A DNA stretch of 64,000 bases from Enterocloster asparagiformis (GTDB lineage Bacteria; Bacillota; Clostridia; Lachnospirales; Lachnospiraceae), in contig JAGZSY010000016.1 in NCBI GenBank assembly GCA_018380885.1, positions 1-64,000 on the forward strand. The letters run 5' to 3'. Positions 32,226-41,759 of this stretch are shown here, piece by piece; position 1 is the first letter of the stretch, and every line of letters starts with the position of its first letter. The notes under the pieces were generated by a model. It ran no database searches and was not told where the DNA came from. It saw only the letters and a program-made list of their open reading frames with translations. The position numbers and the translations under genes were made by a program.

Positions 32226-33194
32226 ATGAACTTAAACCAATTGCGATACGTGATCAAGGTTGCTGAAACCGGCTCCATCAACCGCGCCGCCAGCAATCTC
32301 TTTATATCCCAGTCCGTGCTCTCCACCTCCATCCGCAACCTAGAAAATGAGCTGGGCCACGAAATCTTCAGCCGCTCGTCCAAGGGGATCGAGATTACGC
32401 CCTACGGACGGATTTTCCTCTCCTACGTCACGCCCATCGAACAGCAGCTGCGTCTCCTGGACGGCTTCCTGTACCGGGAGCGGACGCCGTCCAACCAGAC
32501 CCTGTCCCTTGTCTCCGGCGGCTTCCCCTTTGTCACCCACATCTGCGCCAGGCTCTACCAGAAGTATGTGGAGGACGGGCTGCACATCAAGCAGCAGGAG
32601 AGCTTCGGCAACGAGGCCATGAGCATGGTGGCCAACCACCTGGCCGATATCGGGGTCGTGCGCCTGTGGGACTGCTACCACAGCGTTTACAAACGGCAGT
32701 TTGAATCCATGAAGCTGGAGTTCCACCCCATCGTATCCTTAAACATCGCCATCACCGTGGGCCCCAACAACCCGCTGTTTCATCACGACAAGGAATACGT
32801 CACCCCGGACATGCTGTCCGATTACCCCATGGTGCTCTACGACTACATGGACACGGGGCCCTTCGCGGACATCAGCCGGCGGCTGAATTTGAAATCCAGC
32901 TCCAGCCGCATCGCCACCTCCTCCCGGGCGGCCATCTACGAGGCCATCGCCTACACGGACGCCTACTATCTAAACTCCGACTACAGCGTGTGCCCCTACT
33001 TTAAGATGGACGGCAACATGCGCTATCTGCCCCAGCGCACCCTGCGCTTAAAGGACTGCGAGATCAAGTCCATACTGGGCTGGATCAAAAGAACCGACCA
33101 CCCCCTGACGCCGATCGCCCAGGAAATGGTCGGTATGGTTTACGAATATTTGGCGGTGGACGATACGCCGGAGAATTTAACCGAAGACTGGTGA
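32226..33194 (+). CDS. LysR-family transcriptional regulator
   Basis: 322 residues. N-terminal winged helix-turn-helix (MNLNQLRYVIKVAETGSINR, then ASNLFISQSVLSTSIRNLE) and a LysR substrate-binding domain (about 92-300). AGAAGGAAGG precedes the ATG. It is convergent with, and overlaps by 18 bases, the last gene of the second Dpp/D-aminoacylase operon, which makes it the best local candidate to control that operon. The co-inducer is unknown. Confidence 0.93.
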   Translation: MNLNQLRYVIKVAETGSINRAASNLFISQSVLSTSIRNLENELGHEIFSRSSKGIEITPYGRIFLSYVTPIEQQLRLLDGFLYRERTPSNQTLSLVSGGFPFVTHICARLYQKYVEDGLHIKQQESFGNEAMSMVANHLADIGVVRLWDCYHSVYKRQFESMKLEFHPIVSLNIAITVGPNNPLFHHDKEYVTPDMLSDYPMVLYDYMDTGPFADISRRLNLKSSSSRIATSSRAAIYEAIAYTDAYYLNSDYSVCPYFKMDGNMRYLPQRTLRLKDCEIKSILGWIKRTDHPLTPIAQEMVGMVYEYLAVDDTPENLTEDW

Positions 33195-34793
33195 GCCCAG
33201 CACCCGGCCGCGGCGGACCGGCCGAAACCGGCCCCGCTCCACCGCGGCTTCGCCGGAGACCAGCACCCACGCGATCCCCTCCGGCTTCACGGCCGGGCGC
33301 TCAAAGGTCCCGGTCTCCCGTATTTTCTCCGGATCAAAGATCATCACGTCGGCCTCATAGCCGCTCTTTAACAGCCCCCTTCCCGCGATCCCGAAATGCG
33401 CGGCCGGGAGGGCCGTCATCTTTCTGATCCCCTCCTCCAGGGACATCAGCTTCTCATCCAACAGATATTTCCGGATCATCCGCGGAAATCCCCCGTAATT
33501 GCGGGGATGGGGCTTGCCCGCCGCCGTTGGGCCGGTGTAGCTTCTGGCAAAGGCGTCCGTGCCGATGGTGCACAGCGGGTCCTTCATAAAGCGGCGCAAA
33601 TCCTCCTCGCACAGCGCGTGGTAGACGATGCCCGCGTTGGCCTCAGTGTCGCCCAACACCTTGATCACCGCCTCGGCGTCGTCCGTTCCCAGGGCCTCCC
33701 CGATCTCTTTGATGCTCTTGCCCTCATACTCCGCATGTCCGTATGCTGCGGACACCACGATATTGCCGCTTCCAAAGCTCCTGAGCATGTTGTCCCAATC
33801 CCCCTCCGCGATGCGGCTGCGGATTCTGTTCAGAATCCGGGGATTTTTCATGGCCTGGTAGTCGTCCTCCAGGCCCAGCTCCAGAATCTCCGGCGGCAGC
33901 AGCGTGCGCAGTCCGCAGGAGCCGGCCGTGTAGGGATAGACGTCAAAGGTAATGTCCACGCCCTGGTCCGCCGCCCGGTGGATCAGCTCCAGGCACTGAC
34001 GGCTCCTGCCGTGGTTGGCCGCCCCCGAAGCCTTCAGGTGGGACACATGGCCGCGGCAGCCGCTCTCCCTGGCGATCCATATGACCTCTGCGATGGACTC
34101 CAGGACCTTGTCGCCCTCGTCCCGCATGTGGGAGTTGTAGATTCCGCCGTAGGGGGCTATGACGCGGCTGAGCTCGGCCAGCTCTTCCCTGGATGCAAAC
34201 ATGCTGGGCACATAGGTCAGGCCGGTGGAGAGCCCGTAGGCCCCCGCCTCCATGCTCTCCCGCAGCAGCCCCTTCATGCGGTCCATCTCGCCGGGGGCCG
34301 CCGCCCTGTTCTCGTAGCCCACCCCGTGTACCCGCAGGTTGGCGTTGCCCACAAAGAGCGCCATGTTGGTAGCGTTTCCCTTGCGGTTCATCCGCTCCCG
34401 GTACTGCGCAAAGCTGCAGGGCCGGATCGGCAGGGCATCCGCCAGGCGGTACTCCTTGCGCCGGATGTACTCCTCCAGATTTCCCTCCCCGATGGGGGCG
34501 GGGCTGTCCCCGCACAGGCCGCACACGTCCGTGGTCACGCCCTGCATGATCTTCCCCTCGGCGTCCGGGCAGTCCTCGGCGTACATGTCCGTATGGCAGT
34601 GGGCGTCGATCAGGCCCGGGCACACGACGAGCCCCTCGGCCGGAATCACACGAGCGCAGTCCGCCCCGTCAATCGGACCGGAAACGCCGGCGTAAGCGAT
34701 TTTCCCGTCCCGGATCGCAATATCCCCCTGATATCCCGGTTCCCCGGAGCCGTCCACAATCAGGCCGCCCCGGATCATCACATCATATTTCAT
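33177..34793 (-). CDS. N-acyl-D-amino-acid deacylase family amidohydrolase (second locus)
   Basis: 538 residues. HCH metal motif in LIDAHCHTD (H65, H67), cysteine motif CGLCGDSPAP (C94; GLCG instead of the usual GNCG), HVSHLK near 245, and a C-terminal HPRNYGGFPRMI segment typical of the family. It is a paralogue of the 15243-16838 protein but diverged. Its ribosome site GGAGGAG is inside the last codons of the preceding M20 gene, whose stop is 4 bases upstream, so translation is probably coupled. Last gene of the operon, overlapping the LysR gene tail-to-tail. Confidence 0.9.
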   Translation of the reverse strand: MKYDVMIRGGLIVDGSGEPGYQGDIAIRDGKIAYAGVSGPIDGADCARVIPAEGLVVCPGLIDAHCHTDMYAEDCPDAEGKIMQGVTTDVCGLCGDSPAPIGEGNLEEYIRRKEYRLADALPIRPCSFAQYRERMNRKGNATNMALFVGNANLRVHGVGYENRAAAPGEMDRMKGLLRESMEAGAYGLSTGLTYVPSMFASREELAELSRVIAPYGGIYNSHMRDEGDKVLESIAEVIWIARESGCRGHVSHLKASGAANHGRSRQCLELIHRAADQGVDITFDVYPYTAGSCGLRTLLPPEILELGLEDDYQAMKNPRILNRIRSRIAEGDWDNMLRSFGSGNIVVSAAYGHAEYEGKSIKEIGEALGTDDAEAVIKVLGDTEANAGIVYHALCEEDLRRFMKDPLCTIGTDAFARSYTGPTAAGKPHPRNYGGFPRMIRKYLLDEKLMSLEEGIRKMTALPAAHFGIAGRGLLKSGYEADVMIFDPEKIRETGTFERPAVKPEGIAWVLVSGEAAVERGRFRPVRRGRVLGSPVFG

Positions 34794-34797
34794 CCCG

Positions 34798-35892
34798 TCA
34801 CTCCTCCATCAAACGGACCATCTCCTCCAGACAGCCGTAGAAAACCTCCAGCGAAGGCAGCTCCACATACTCCTCAGGCCCGTGGTGCCCCGCTCCCGAC
34901 GGGCCGAACTCCACGGAGGGAATGCCCGCGGCCTGGAAAAACGCAGTGTCCGCCGCCCCATGCTGGGCGATGCGCACGCAGTCCGCCTTCGTGGCGCAGG
35001 CCACCGCCCGCTCCAGGCGCGCCAAAAACGGGTCGTCCTCAGCCAGAGCCACCGCGGCCACGGTTCCCGTCACCTCCACCTCGGCCGCAGGGTCCAGGGC
35101 CCGAATCCGCCGCAGCATCTCATCCGTGTCCTCGCCCGGCAGGTAGCGGATATCCACCACCATCTCCGCGTAATCCGGGACCTGGTTCATCACCACGCCG
35201 CCCCGCATCATGGACAGGTTCACGCTGGCCCCGTCGAAATAGCTGTTTTTGCGCCGGGCAAAGGGCAGACCCTCGATGCCCCGGTACAGCTCATATGCCT
35301 TCAGCAGGGCGTTATCGCCCTGCCAGGGACGGCTGGAATGGGCGGCCTTGCCGTACACCTGCGCCCTCACCCGGAAAACGCCCTTGGACATGACCGAGAC
35401 CGCCAGGTTGGTGGGCTCGCCGCAGACCGCAAAATCGCCGGACAGACCGTTTTCCACCATATAACCGGTACAAAGCTCCCCCGAGGTCTCCTCGGTGGTG
35501 GACAGGGAGAGGATCACCCGGCAGCCGGCCCCGGCCTCTGCCAGATCCGCGCACAGCTCCATCATCACGGCGCAGGCCCCCAGCATATCGTAAGCGCCCC
35601 TGCCGTAGAGCCGGTCCCCCTCGATCTGCGGGCTGTACTGCTGCTCCCTGCCGTCCACCACGTCCAGATGGCCGTTCAGCACCAGACAGCGCGGCCCCTC
35701 CCCCACGCCGCACATCAGCATGCGATGGCCTTCATTTTCCATCACCTGCGGATTGAGCCCTCTGCCCCGCAGATATCCGGCCGCAAAGTCCAGCGCCCGG
35801 TTGGCATTCTCCTTTGTGTTGGACCGGAATCCGATCAGCCGCTTTGTCAATTCCGTAATTTGTTCCAGATTTGCACCCATCTCTATCTCCAT
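34798..35892 (-). CDS. M20-family metallo-hydrolase (peptidase or N-carbamoyl/N-acyl amino-acid hydrolase)
   Basis: 364 residues from ATG 35892 (GGAG about 9 bases upstream; ATG 35880 also possible). M20 zinc motifs: NGHLDVV, GRGAYDMLGA, the catalytic STTEETSGE and CGEPTNLAV, plus a dimerisation domain with YGKAAHSS and the terminal HHGPEEYV. Members remove N-acyl, N-carbamoyl or peptide groups. Its position right after two ATC-hydrolase paralogues recalls the N-carbamoyl-L-cysteine amidohydrolase step of thiazoline catabolism, but dipeptidase or ArgE-like activity fits equally. Confidence 0.85.
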   Translation of the reverse strand: MEIEMGANLEQITELTKRLIGFRSNTKENANRALDFAAGYLRGRGLNPQVMENEGHRMLMCGVGEGPRCLVLNGHLDVVDGREQQYSPQIEGDRLYGRGAYDMLGACAVMMELCADLAEAGAGCRVILSLSTTEETSGELCTGYMVENGLSGDFAVCGEPTNLAVSVMSKGVFRVRAQVYGKAAHSSRPWQGDNALLKAYELYRGIEGLPFARRKNSYFDGASVNLSMMRGGVVMNQVPDYAEMVVDIRYLPGEDTDEMLRRIRALDPAAEVEVTGTVAAVALAEDDPFLARLERAVACATKADCVRIAQHGAADTAFFQAAGIPSVEFGPSGAGHHGPEEYVELPSLEVFYGCLEEMVRLMEE

Positions 35893-35970
35893 TTTGCCTG
35901 GCTCCAAAATGTGCCTGAAAACTCCGTTTCCGCAATTTCCAAGCACATTTAAGCGAGCCGTATTTGAATA

Positions 35971-36867
35971 TCAGATTCCCACTTTTGCCGCCAGGCGGTC
36001 GCAGAACGCCTTCTGCAGCTCCTCCCGGGCGTTATAGTCCCCGTAAACAGCCCACAGCGCCTCGTCCACCCCGGTGTCCAAATCCACCGGCAGGTTGTCC
36101 TTCACATAGCGCCGGTCCACGGTCAGGCCGTCCTCGCCGGCCCGCTTTAAAAACAGATCGGCCATGGCGTCCGCGAACTGGTTTAAGCCCTCGCGCACCG
36201 CCTGCACTCCGGCCTCGCCCAGCTGCAGGGCCGCATACTTCAGCAGGTAGAAGTAGAGCTTCACCGACAGCAGGGCAAAGCCCTTCTTGCCGTCCGTCTC
36301 CTCGTGGGGGATCTCAGGCTCCTCATAGCAGGGGTCGTACTCCGCAAAGCAAACGGGCTTTAACTCCTCGGGCAGGTTCTCCGGCCGCAAAATCACATTG
36401 AAGTCACAGTACTCGTCGCCGTCCTGGGTCAGGGTTTTGGACAGGTTCACCTGGGTCCTGTCAAAGGCGTAATGGCTGTAACAGGCGGGGTGGAATTCCT
36501 CGCAGTAGATGCGGCCCACGGCCTTCTGGCCGTACTCCGCCCAGATGTCAGCCATGGGGCAGACCAGCGTGTGGGACACCCGCTCCTGGGGGTTGATCTC
36601 CTGGAGCTCCCGCCTGAACCTCGGGTCGGACGGCAGATCGTGAAATAAGGTAAACAGGTTCAGCATATTGATCTTCGCGTTTACCTCCAGGTGCCGTTTC
36701 CTGGTGGTCTCCGCCCGGTCGTACCCAAACTGCCTGGTCGCCTCCCGGACCGCGCGCTCCCCGTTGGCGCCCAGCTTCCCGATCAGATTCCCGGCTACAA
36801 AACCGTACAGGAGGGTATACGCGTCCCCAAGGTTCATCACACATTTCTGTTCGTATGTATACATCAT
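35971..36867 (-). CDS. L-2-amino-thiazoline-4-carboxylate (ATC) hydrolase family protein, copy 2
   Basis: 298 residues. Conserved family positions: LVCPMADIWAEYG (C103), IYCEEFH (C122, H126) and EYCDFNV (C154). ATC hydrolases open the cyclic thiazoline to N-carbamoyl-cysteine, but most family members are uncharacterised, so the ring substrate here is inferred. The start is ATG 36867 or the next codon; GAGGGAG is very close to the first. It lies 26 bases after its paralogue and shares about the same length and motif order. Confidence 0.78.
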   Translation of the reverse strand: MMYTYEQKCVMNLGDAYTLLYGFVAGNLIGKLGANGERAVREATRQFGYDRAETTRKRHLEVNAKINMLNLFTLFHDLPSDPRFRRELQEINPQERVSHTLVCPMADIWAEYGQKAVGRIYCEEFHPACYSHYAFDRTQVNLSKTLTQDGDEYCDFNVILRPENLPEELKPVCFAEYDPCYEEPEIPHEETDGKKGFALLSVKLYFYLLKYAALQLGEAGVQAVREGLNQFADAMADLFLKRAGEDGLTVDRRYVKDNLPVDLDTGVDEALWAVYGDYNAREELQKAFCDRLAAKVGI

Positions 36868-36893
36868 TCTCCCTCTTTTCTTATCAAAGCTTT

Positions 36894-37802
36894 TTACCGC
36901 AGGTCCAGAGCCTGTTTGAAAGGCGTCAGGAAATTGATCTCAAACAGCTCCCGCGCCCGGTATCCGCCAAAGCATTCCCACAGCGGATCAGCCGCCGGAT
37001 CGAGGGACACCGGAATATTGGCCGCAAGAAACGCCGCCCGGTCGGAGCTCAGCGTGGCGTCCTCGTTGTGCAGCACCAGCTCCGCCGCCGGGCGGGCCAA
37101 AGCCTTAAGCCCCAGCGCCACCGCGCAAAGGCCCTCGTCCCCGAAGTGCTCCTGGGCGGCCTCGGCCATGTAGTACACGGTCTGCACGCATTTTTCATTG
37201 ATCTCAGCCCTGCCCCACGCCGGCTCCTCTGGCACATAGGGCTGGTACTCCTCGTTGGGCGCCGTGAAGCTCTCCCTGCACTGCTCCTCGCCGCAGTTGG
37301 CCGCCCGGTAGTAGGATGAAAAACGGCAGTAATTATCCGCCCTGCAGCCGTTGGTCCGGTGGCAGGTCAGCTTTTTCGTCAGGTTCAGCTGGCCGATCCC
37401 GCCGGTAAAACCGCGCACAAGGCCGTGCTGGTTCTCCTCGCAGTACATGTTGCCCAGCTCCGCCGCTCCCCCGTCCAGCCACAGCGAGGCCATGGGGCAG
37501 GTGTAAACCTCCCAGATGCGGATGTCCTCGTCCTGGCGCAGCACCTCCATGCGCACCCTGGGGTCCTCGCTGCAGTGATTGCCCCCGGCGAACAGGGTCT
37601 CCAGGTTTGTCTTGATCCCCCTTTCCCGGTAGGACTGGCCTAGCTTTCTGCCCCGCTCTTCCGCCATCCGGCGCACAGCCTGGCGCACGGCCTTCTCCCC
37701 CCGGCGCCCGCAGACGTCCATAATGCTCCTGCCAACGTACATATACAGCATGGCCCAGAAATCCTGCTGGTTCTGAAGCCCTATCTCATGAATCGTGTTC
37801 AT
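36894..37802 (-). CDS. ATC hydrolase family protein, copy 1
   Basis: 302 residues with the same motif series as the next gene: YTCPMASLWLDGG (C102), MYCEENQH (C121, H126) and DNYCRFSSY (C159). Overall similarity to copy 2 is visible but modest, suggesting an old duplication and possibly a heteromeric enzyme. GGAGG precedes the ATG. It follows the OppF-like ATPase by 36 bases and belongs to the Dpp/M20/D-aminoacylase operon. Confidence 0.78.
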   Translation of the reverse strand: MNTIHEIGLQNQQDFWAMLYMYVGRSIMDVCGRRGEKAVRQAVRRMAEERGRKLGQSYRERGIKTNLETLFAGGNHCSEDPRVRMEVLRQDEDIRIWEVYTCPMASLWLDGGAAELGNMYCEENQHGLVRGFTGGIGQLNLTKKLTCHRTNGCRADNYCRFSSYYRAANCGEEQCRESFTAPNEEYQPYVPEEPAWGRAEINEKCVQTVYYMAEAAQEHFGDEGLCAVALGLKALARPAAELVLHNEDATLSSDRAAFLAANIPVSLDPAADPLWECFGGYRARELFEINFLTPFKQALDLR

Positions 37803-37838
37803 GCTTTACCTCCGATTATTTTAATGGATAGACAAGTC

Positions 37839-38789
37839 CTACTCGTGCAGAAAACAGGCAGTCACGTGGCCCGGCCCGATTTCCTTAAGCTCCGGCTCTT
37901 CCCTGAAGCACCGGTCCGTCGCCTTGGGGCAGCGGTTGGCGAAACGGCAGGCCTTGGGCGGGTTCACCGGCGACGTAATCTCGCCCTTCATGATGATCCG
38001 CTGTCTGCGGTTGTGCAGGGAGGGGATCGGAATGGCGGAGAGCAGCGCCTCCGTGTAGGGGTGGGCCGGGTTCCGGAACAGCTCGTCGCTGGGAGCTTTT
38101 TCCAAAAGCTTGCCCAGGTACATCACGGCGATGTCGTCGGAGAAGTGATGGACCACAGACAGGTCGTGGGTGATAAACATATAGGTCAGCCCCAGCTGCT
38201 CCTGCAGATCCTCCATCAGGTTTAAAATCTGCGCCTGAATGGACACGTCCAGGGCGGACACGGGCTCGTCGCAGACGATGAACTCCGGGTTCACGGCCAA
38301 TGCGCGGGCGATGCCGATTCTCTGGCGCCTGCCGCCGTCCAGCTCGTGGGGGTAGGTGTTGTAGAGGCGGGGGGCCAGCCCCACGATCTCCATCAGCTCC
38401 AGCACCCGGTGATCCCGCTCTCTTTTATCCGTGATAATATTGTGCAGACGGATCGGCTCCTCGATGGCCTGGCTCACGGTCATGCGCGGGTTCAGGGATG
38501 AGAAGGGGTCCTGGAAAATGATCTGCATGCGGGTGCGCATCTTGCGCAGTCCGTCCGCCGGCAGCTCGCGCACGTCCGTGCCGTCAAAAACAACGCTTCC
38601 CGAGGTGGGCTCGATCAGCCGCAGGATCACGCGCCCGGTGGTGGACTTGCCGCAGCCGGACTCCCCCACCACGCCCAGGGTTTTCCCCCGGTCAATGGAG
38701 AAGGTCACGTCGTCCACCGCGTGGAGCATCCCTTTTTTGGTCGGGAAATATTTGACCAGATTTTGTACTTCCAGCAATGGCTTACTCAC
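37839..38789 (-). CDS. Oligopeptide ABC transporter ATPase (DppF/OppF-like, second locus)
   Basis: 316 residues with Walker [22 protein letters not shown], the LDGGRRQR signature, Walker B FIVCDEP, and the C-terminal Opp extension (CRFANRCP). The start is GTG at 38789, with GGGAGGG 8 bases upstream; it overlaps the stop of the OppD-like gene by 8 bases, so the two are translationally coupled. Paralogue of the 16858-17835 ATPase. Confidence 0.92.
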   Translation of the reverse strand: MSKPLLEVQNLVKYFPTKKGMLHAVDDVTFSIDRGKTLGVVGESGCGKSTTGRVILRLIEPTSGSVVFDGTDVRELPADGLRKMRTRMQIIFQDPFSSLNPRMTVSQAIEEPIRLHNIITDKRERDHRVLELMEIVGLAPRLYNTYPHELDGGRRQRIGIARALAVNPEFIVCDEPVSALDVSIQAQILNLMEDLQEQLGLTYMFITHDLSVVHHFSDDIAVMYLGKLLEKAPSDELFRNPAHPYTEALLSAIPIPSLHNRRQRIIMKGEITSPVNPPKACRFANRCPKATDRCFREEPELKEIGPGHVTACFLHE

Positions 38790-39810
38790 GTCTCAATCCC
38801 TCCCCGTTCTTGATATTTTCCTTATTGTACAGATGGCACTCCACAAAGTGGGTGTCGTTAGACCACAGGCGCTCCGGCTTCTTTCTGGAGCAGATGTCCC
38901 TGGCGTAATCGCACCGCGGGCAGAACGCGCAGCCCTCGGGCAGGTTGCTGGGATCGGGCATCAGGCCCTTGATGGGCTTTAACCGCTGGGTGCGGTCCTC
39001 CATGTTGGGAAGGGAGTTGAACAGCCCTTCCGTGTACGGATGCATGGTGTGGTCAAAAATATCCTCCAGGGTGCCGTGCTCCACCACCCGGCCCGCATAC
39101 ACCACGGAGACCTCGTCGCAGATATCCGCCACGATTCCCAGATCGTGGGTGATCATCAGCATGGAGGTGCCGTACTGCTTTTTCAGCTCCTTCATCATCT
39201 CCAGCACCTGGGCCTGAATGGTCATATCCAGCGCCGTGGTGGGTTCGTCGGCGATCAGCACGTCCGGATGGCAGGCCAGAGCGATGGCGATCACCACCCG
39301 CTGCTTCATACCGCCGGAAAACTGGTGGGGGTATTCAGCGCCCCTGTCTCTGGGGATGCCCACCAGCTCCAGCATATCCCCGGCCGCCGCCATGGCTTCC
39401 TTGGGCTTCATGTGCTTGTTGTGGGTGCGGATCACCTCGGCGATCTGCTCGTCCACGGGCAGCACCGGGTTCAGGGAGGTCATGGGGTCCTGGAAGATCA
39501 TGGATACCTTTTTTCCGCGGATGGTCCGCATGTGCCTGGCGTCCTTTTTCAGCACATCCTCGCCGTCCAGCATGATCTCACCCTGGGTGACCACCCCCGG
39601 CGGATCGGGGATCAGGCCCAGCACCGCCAGGCCCGTGGTGGTCTTTCCCGCCCCCGTCTCCCCCACCAGTCCCAGGGCCTTCCCCTTCTTGATGGTCAGA
39701 TCCAGGCCGTTCACAGCCTTGACCACGCTGTCGCGGGTTCTGTATTCCACACATAAATTGCTGATTTCCAGCACATTGTTCGTCTCGTTTTTCGTATGTT
39801 CCTGGCTCAT
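38782..39810 (-). CDS. Oligopeptide ABC transporter ATPase (DppD/OppD-like, second locus)
   Basis: 342 residues with Walker [20 protein letters not shown], signature FSGGMKQR, Walker [12 protein letters not shown] and the C-terminal cysteine-containing Opp domain ([14 protein letters not shown]). GGAGGG precedes the ATG. Works with the DppF-like partner that overlaps its 3' end. Confidence 0.93.
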   Translation of the reverse strand: MSQEHTKNETNNVLEISNLCVEYRTRDSVVKAVNGLDLTIKKGKALGLVGETGAGKTTTGLAVLGLIPDPPGVVTQGEIMLDGEDVLKKDARHMRTIRGKKVSMIFQDPMTSLNPVLPVDEQIAEVIRTHNKHMKPKEAMAAAGDMLELVGIPRDRGAEYPHQFSGGMKQRVVIAIALACHPDVLIADEPTTALDMTIQAQVLEMMKELKKQYGTSMLMITHDLGIVADICDEVSVVYAGRVVEHGTLEDIFDHTMHPYTEGLFNSLPNMEDRTQRLKPIKGLMPDPSNLPEGCAFCPRCDYARDICSRKKPERLWSNDTHFVECHLYNKENIKNGEGLRRE

Positions 39811-39820
39811 GGCTTCCCTC

Positions 39821-40708
39821 CTATTTCAGTCTCGGATCCAGCGCATCCCGGAGTCCGTCGCCCAGCAGGTTCAGGGCCAGCACGGTCAGCATGATCGCGA
39901 TGCCGGGTATGATGGAAAGGTAGCTGTAATCGCGGATATAGGTGCGCCCGCCGGCCAAAAGTCCGCCCCACTCGGGCGCCGGAGGCTGCACGCCCATTCC
40001 CAGGAAGGACAGGGCCGCGGTGTTGTAGATAGCGCTGGCAATTCTCAGCGTCACCTGCACGATGATCGGGCTCAGGCAGTTGGGGATAATGTGGCTGCAG
40101 ATAATGGTCCTGTTGTTGGCGCCGATGGCGCGGGCCGCCTCCACAAACTCCACGTCACGCACCGTGATCACAGCGCCGCGCACCACCCGGGCGAAAATCG
40201 GCACAGAGGAGGCCGCCAGGGCAAAGGCCAGGTTGCGGGTGTTGGCTCCCAGAGCCGCCACGATCACGATGGCGAACAGCGTCATGGGAATGGCCAGCAA
40301 AATGTCCGTGATGCGCATGATCACGTTGTCGATCTTACCTCCGTAATAGCCTGAGATCGCTCCCAGAACGCCGCCTGCGGCCAGGGACATGGCCACCGAT
40401 GAAAAACTCACGGCCAGGGACATCCGGCTGCCGTGGACCACCCTGGCCAGCAGGTTCCGGCCAAACTCGTCCGTGCCGAAGGGATACTTCAGGCAGGGAT
40501 GGATCAGGCGGTCGGGAATGTTCTGGGCCACCACCTCCGTCTGGTAGTTGAAAAGAACGTCCGCGAAAATCGCGATCAATATCAGAAAAATCATGAAGGC
40601 CATACCGAACACGGCAGCTTTGTTGCTGATCAGGCGTCTCCAGGTATCATAGGCCAGGCTGTTTTTGGGGCCCGAAAGGGCTTCTGCATATTCTTTGTCT
40701 TTACTCAT
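39821..40708 (-). CDS. Oligopeptide ABC transporter permease (DppC-like, second locus)
   Basis: 295 residues; N-terminal helix near 33-53, linker with [16 protein letters not shown], and a five-helix permease core with EAA loop [13 protein letters not shown]. It starts 16 bases after the DppB-like stop and ends 10 bases before the DppD-like gene. Confidence 0.93.
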   Translation of the reverse strand: MSKDKEYAEALSGPKNSLAYDTWRRLISNKAAVFGMAFMIFLILIAIFADVLFNYQTEVVAQNIPDRLIHPCLKYPFGTDEFGRNLLARVVHGSRMSLAVSFSSVAMSLAAGGVLGAISGYYGGKIDNVIMRITDILLAIPMTLFAIVIVAALGANTRNLAFALAASSVPIFARVVRGAVITVRDVEFVEAARAIGANNRTIICSHIIPNCLSPIIVQVTLRIASAIYNTAALSFLGMGVQPPAPEWGGLLAGGRTYIRDYSYLSIIPGIAIMLTVLALNLLGDGLRDALDPRLK

Positions 40709-40724
40709 TCCTTACTCGCACCTC

Positions 40725-41654
40725 CTATTGATACATTGACCGCACACGCGGGTCGATAAAGCCGTAGAGCAGGTCCACCACCAGGTTGACGATGGAGAAG
40801 CCCACGCTGAGCACCACAATACATCCCAGCACCACCGGCATGTCGCGTCCGTTCACCGCCTGCACCACCAGGCGTCCCAGGCCCGGCCAGGCGAACACGG
40901 TCTCGGTCAGCACGGCGCCGCCCAGAAGGCCGCCCAGCTGCACGCCCACGATGGTCACGGTGGGGATCAGGGCGTTGCGGAACGCGTGGTGGAAAATGAC
41001 CTCGCGCTCCGTGATTCCCTTGGACCTGGCGGTGCGGATATAGTCCTGCCGGATGGTCTCCAGCATGGAGGAGCGGGTGGTCCTGGCAATGGCCGCCATC
41101 TGCATGAAGCCGATGGCGATGGAGGGCAGCACATAGGAGCGCCACCCGTCCTTTGCCCCCTGGGCGGGCAGCCAGCCCAGCTTCAGCGAGAACAGAAGCA
41201 TGAGCATCAGGGCCAGCCAGAAGGCGGGCATGGAGATACCGATCAGGGACACCACCATGCTGGAGTGGTCAAAGAGCGTGTTTTGCTTGATGGCCGCCAG
41301 GATGCCCAGGGGAATGGCGATCACGATGGACACCACCGCCGCCACTGCGGCCAGCTTGAAGGTGGCCGGCACGCGGCTGAACACCTCATCGGACACCGGG
41401 CGCTTGTTGACATAGGAGGTCCCCATGTCGCCGTGGGCCAGATCCACCAGATAGCGCCCGTACTGGACCAGCACGTTGTCGTTTAACCCCATCTCGTCGC
41501 GCATGGCCTCGATGGCCTCCGGGGAGGCGTTGTCGCCCAGAATCATCTGGACCGGATCGCCCGGAGCCAGCTGCATAATCATGAACACCAGAAATGTGAT
41601 TCCGATCACCACCGGTATCATGGCTATAATTCTTCGGATAATGTATTTAAGCAT
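40725..41654 (-). CDS. Oligopeptide ABC transporter permease (DppB-like, second locus)
   Basis: 309 residues; begins MLKYIIRRIIAMIPVVIGIT, then MQLAPGDPVQMILG, and a six-helix core with the EAA loop DYIRTARSKGITE. It is separated from the binding-protein gene by 105 bases that contain a very stable stem-loop. Confidence 0.93.
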   Translation of the reverse strand: MLKYIIRRIIAMIPVVIGITFLVFMIMQLAPGDPVQMILGDNASPEAIEAMRDEMGLNDNVLVQYGRYLVDLAHGDMGTSYVNKRPVSDEVFSRVPATFKLAAVAAVVSIVIAIPLGILAAIKQNTLFDHSSMVVSLIGISMPAFWLALMLMLLFSLKLGWLPAQGAKDGWRSYVLPSIAIGFMQMAAIARTTRSSMLETIRQDYIRTARSKGITEREVIFHHAFRNALIPTVTIVGVQLGGLLGGAVLTETVFAWPGLGRLVVQAVNGRDMPVVLGCIVVLSVGFSIVNLVVDLLYGFIDPRVRSMYQ

Positions 41655-41701
41655 TGAATCATCTCCTGCGAAATTCGGTTGAAATTGCCAATGGATACAG
41701 T

Positions 41702-41739
41702 CCGGGGAAGGCTGTCTGCCTGCAGACAGCCTTCCCCGG
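41702..41739. repeat. Near-perfect 18-bp stem-loop between binding-protein and permease genes
   Basis: CCGGGGAAGGCTGTCTGC pairs perfectly with its complement around a 2-base centre. There is no T run on the minus strand, so it is not a standard intrinsic terminator. In SBP-permease operons such stems stabilise the 3' end of the binding-protein message and let it be made in excess. Confidence 0.75.
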
Positions 41740-41759
41740 TCACGGATCGAACCTTGCGT

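Noticed and set aside
33396..35393. 665-codon plus-strand open frame spanning the D-aminoacylase and M20 genes
   Set aside because: It crosses two well-supported minus-strand genes, is proline/arginine-rich in its second half and shows no domain.
41702..41739. Intrinsic terminator after the binding-protein gene
   Set aside because: The stem is strong but no T run follows, and the downstream Dpp genes have no other promoter that I can see.
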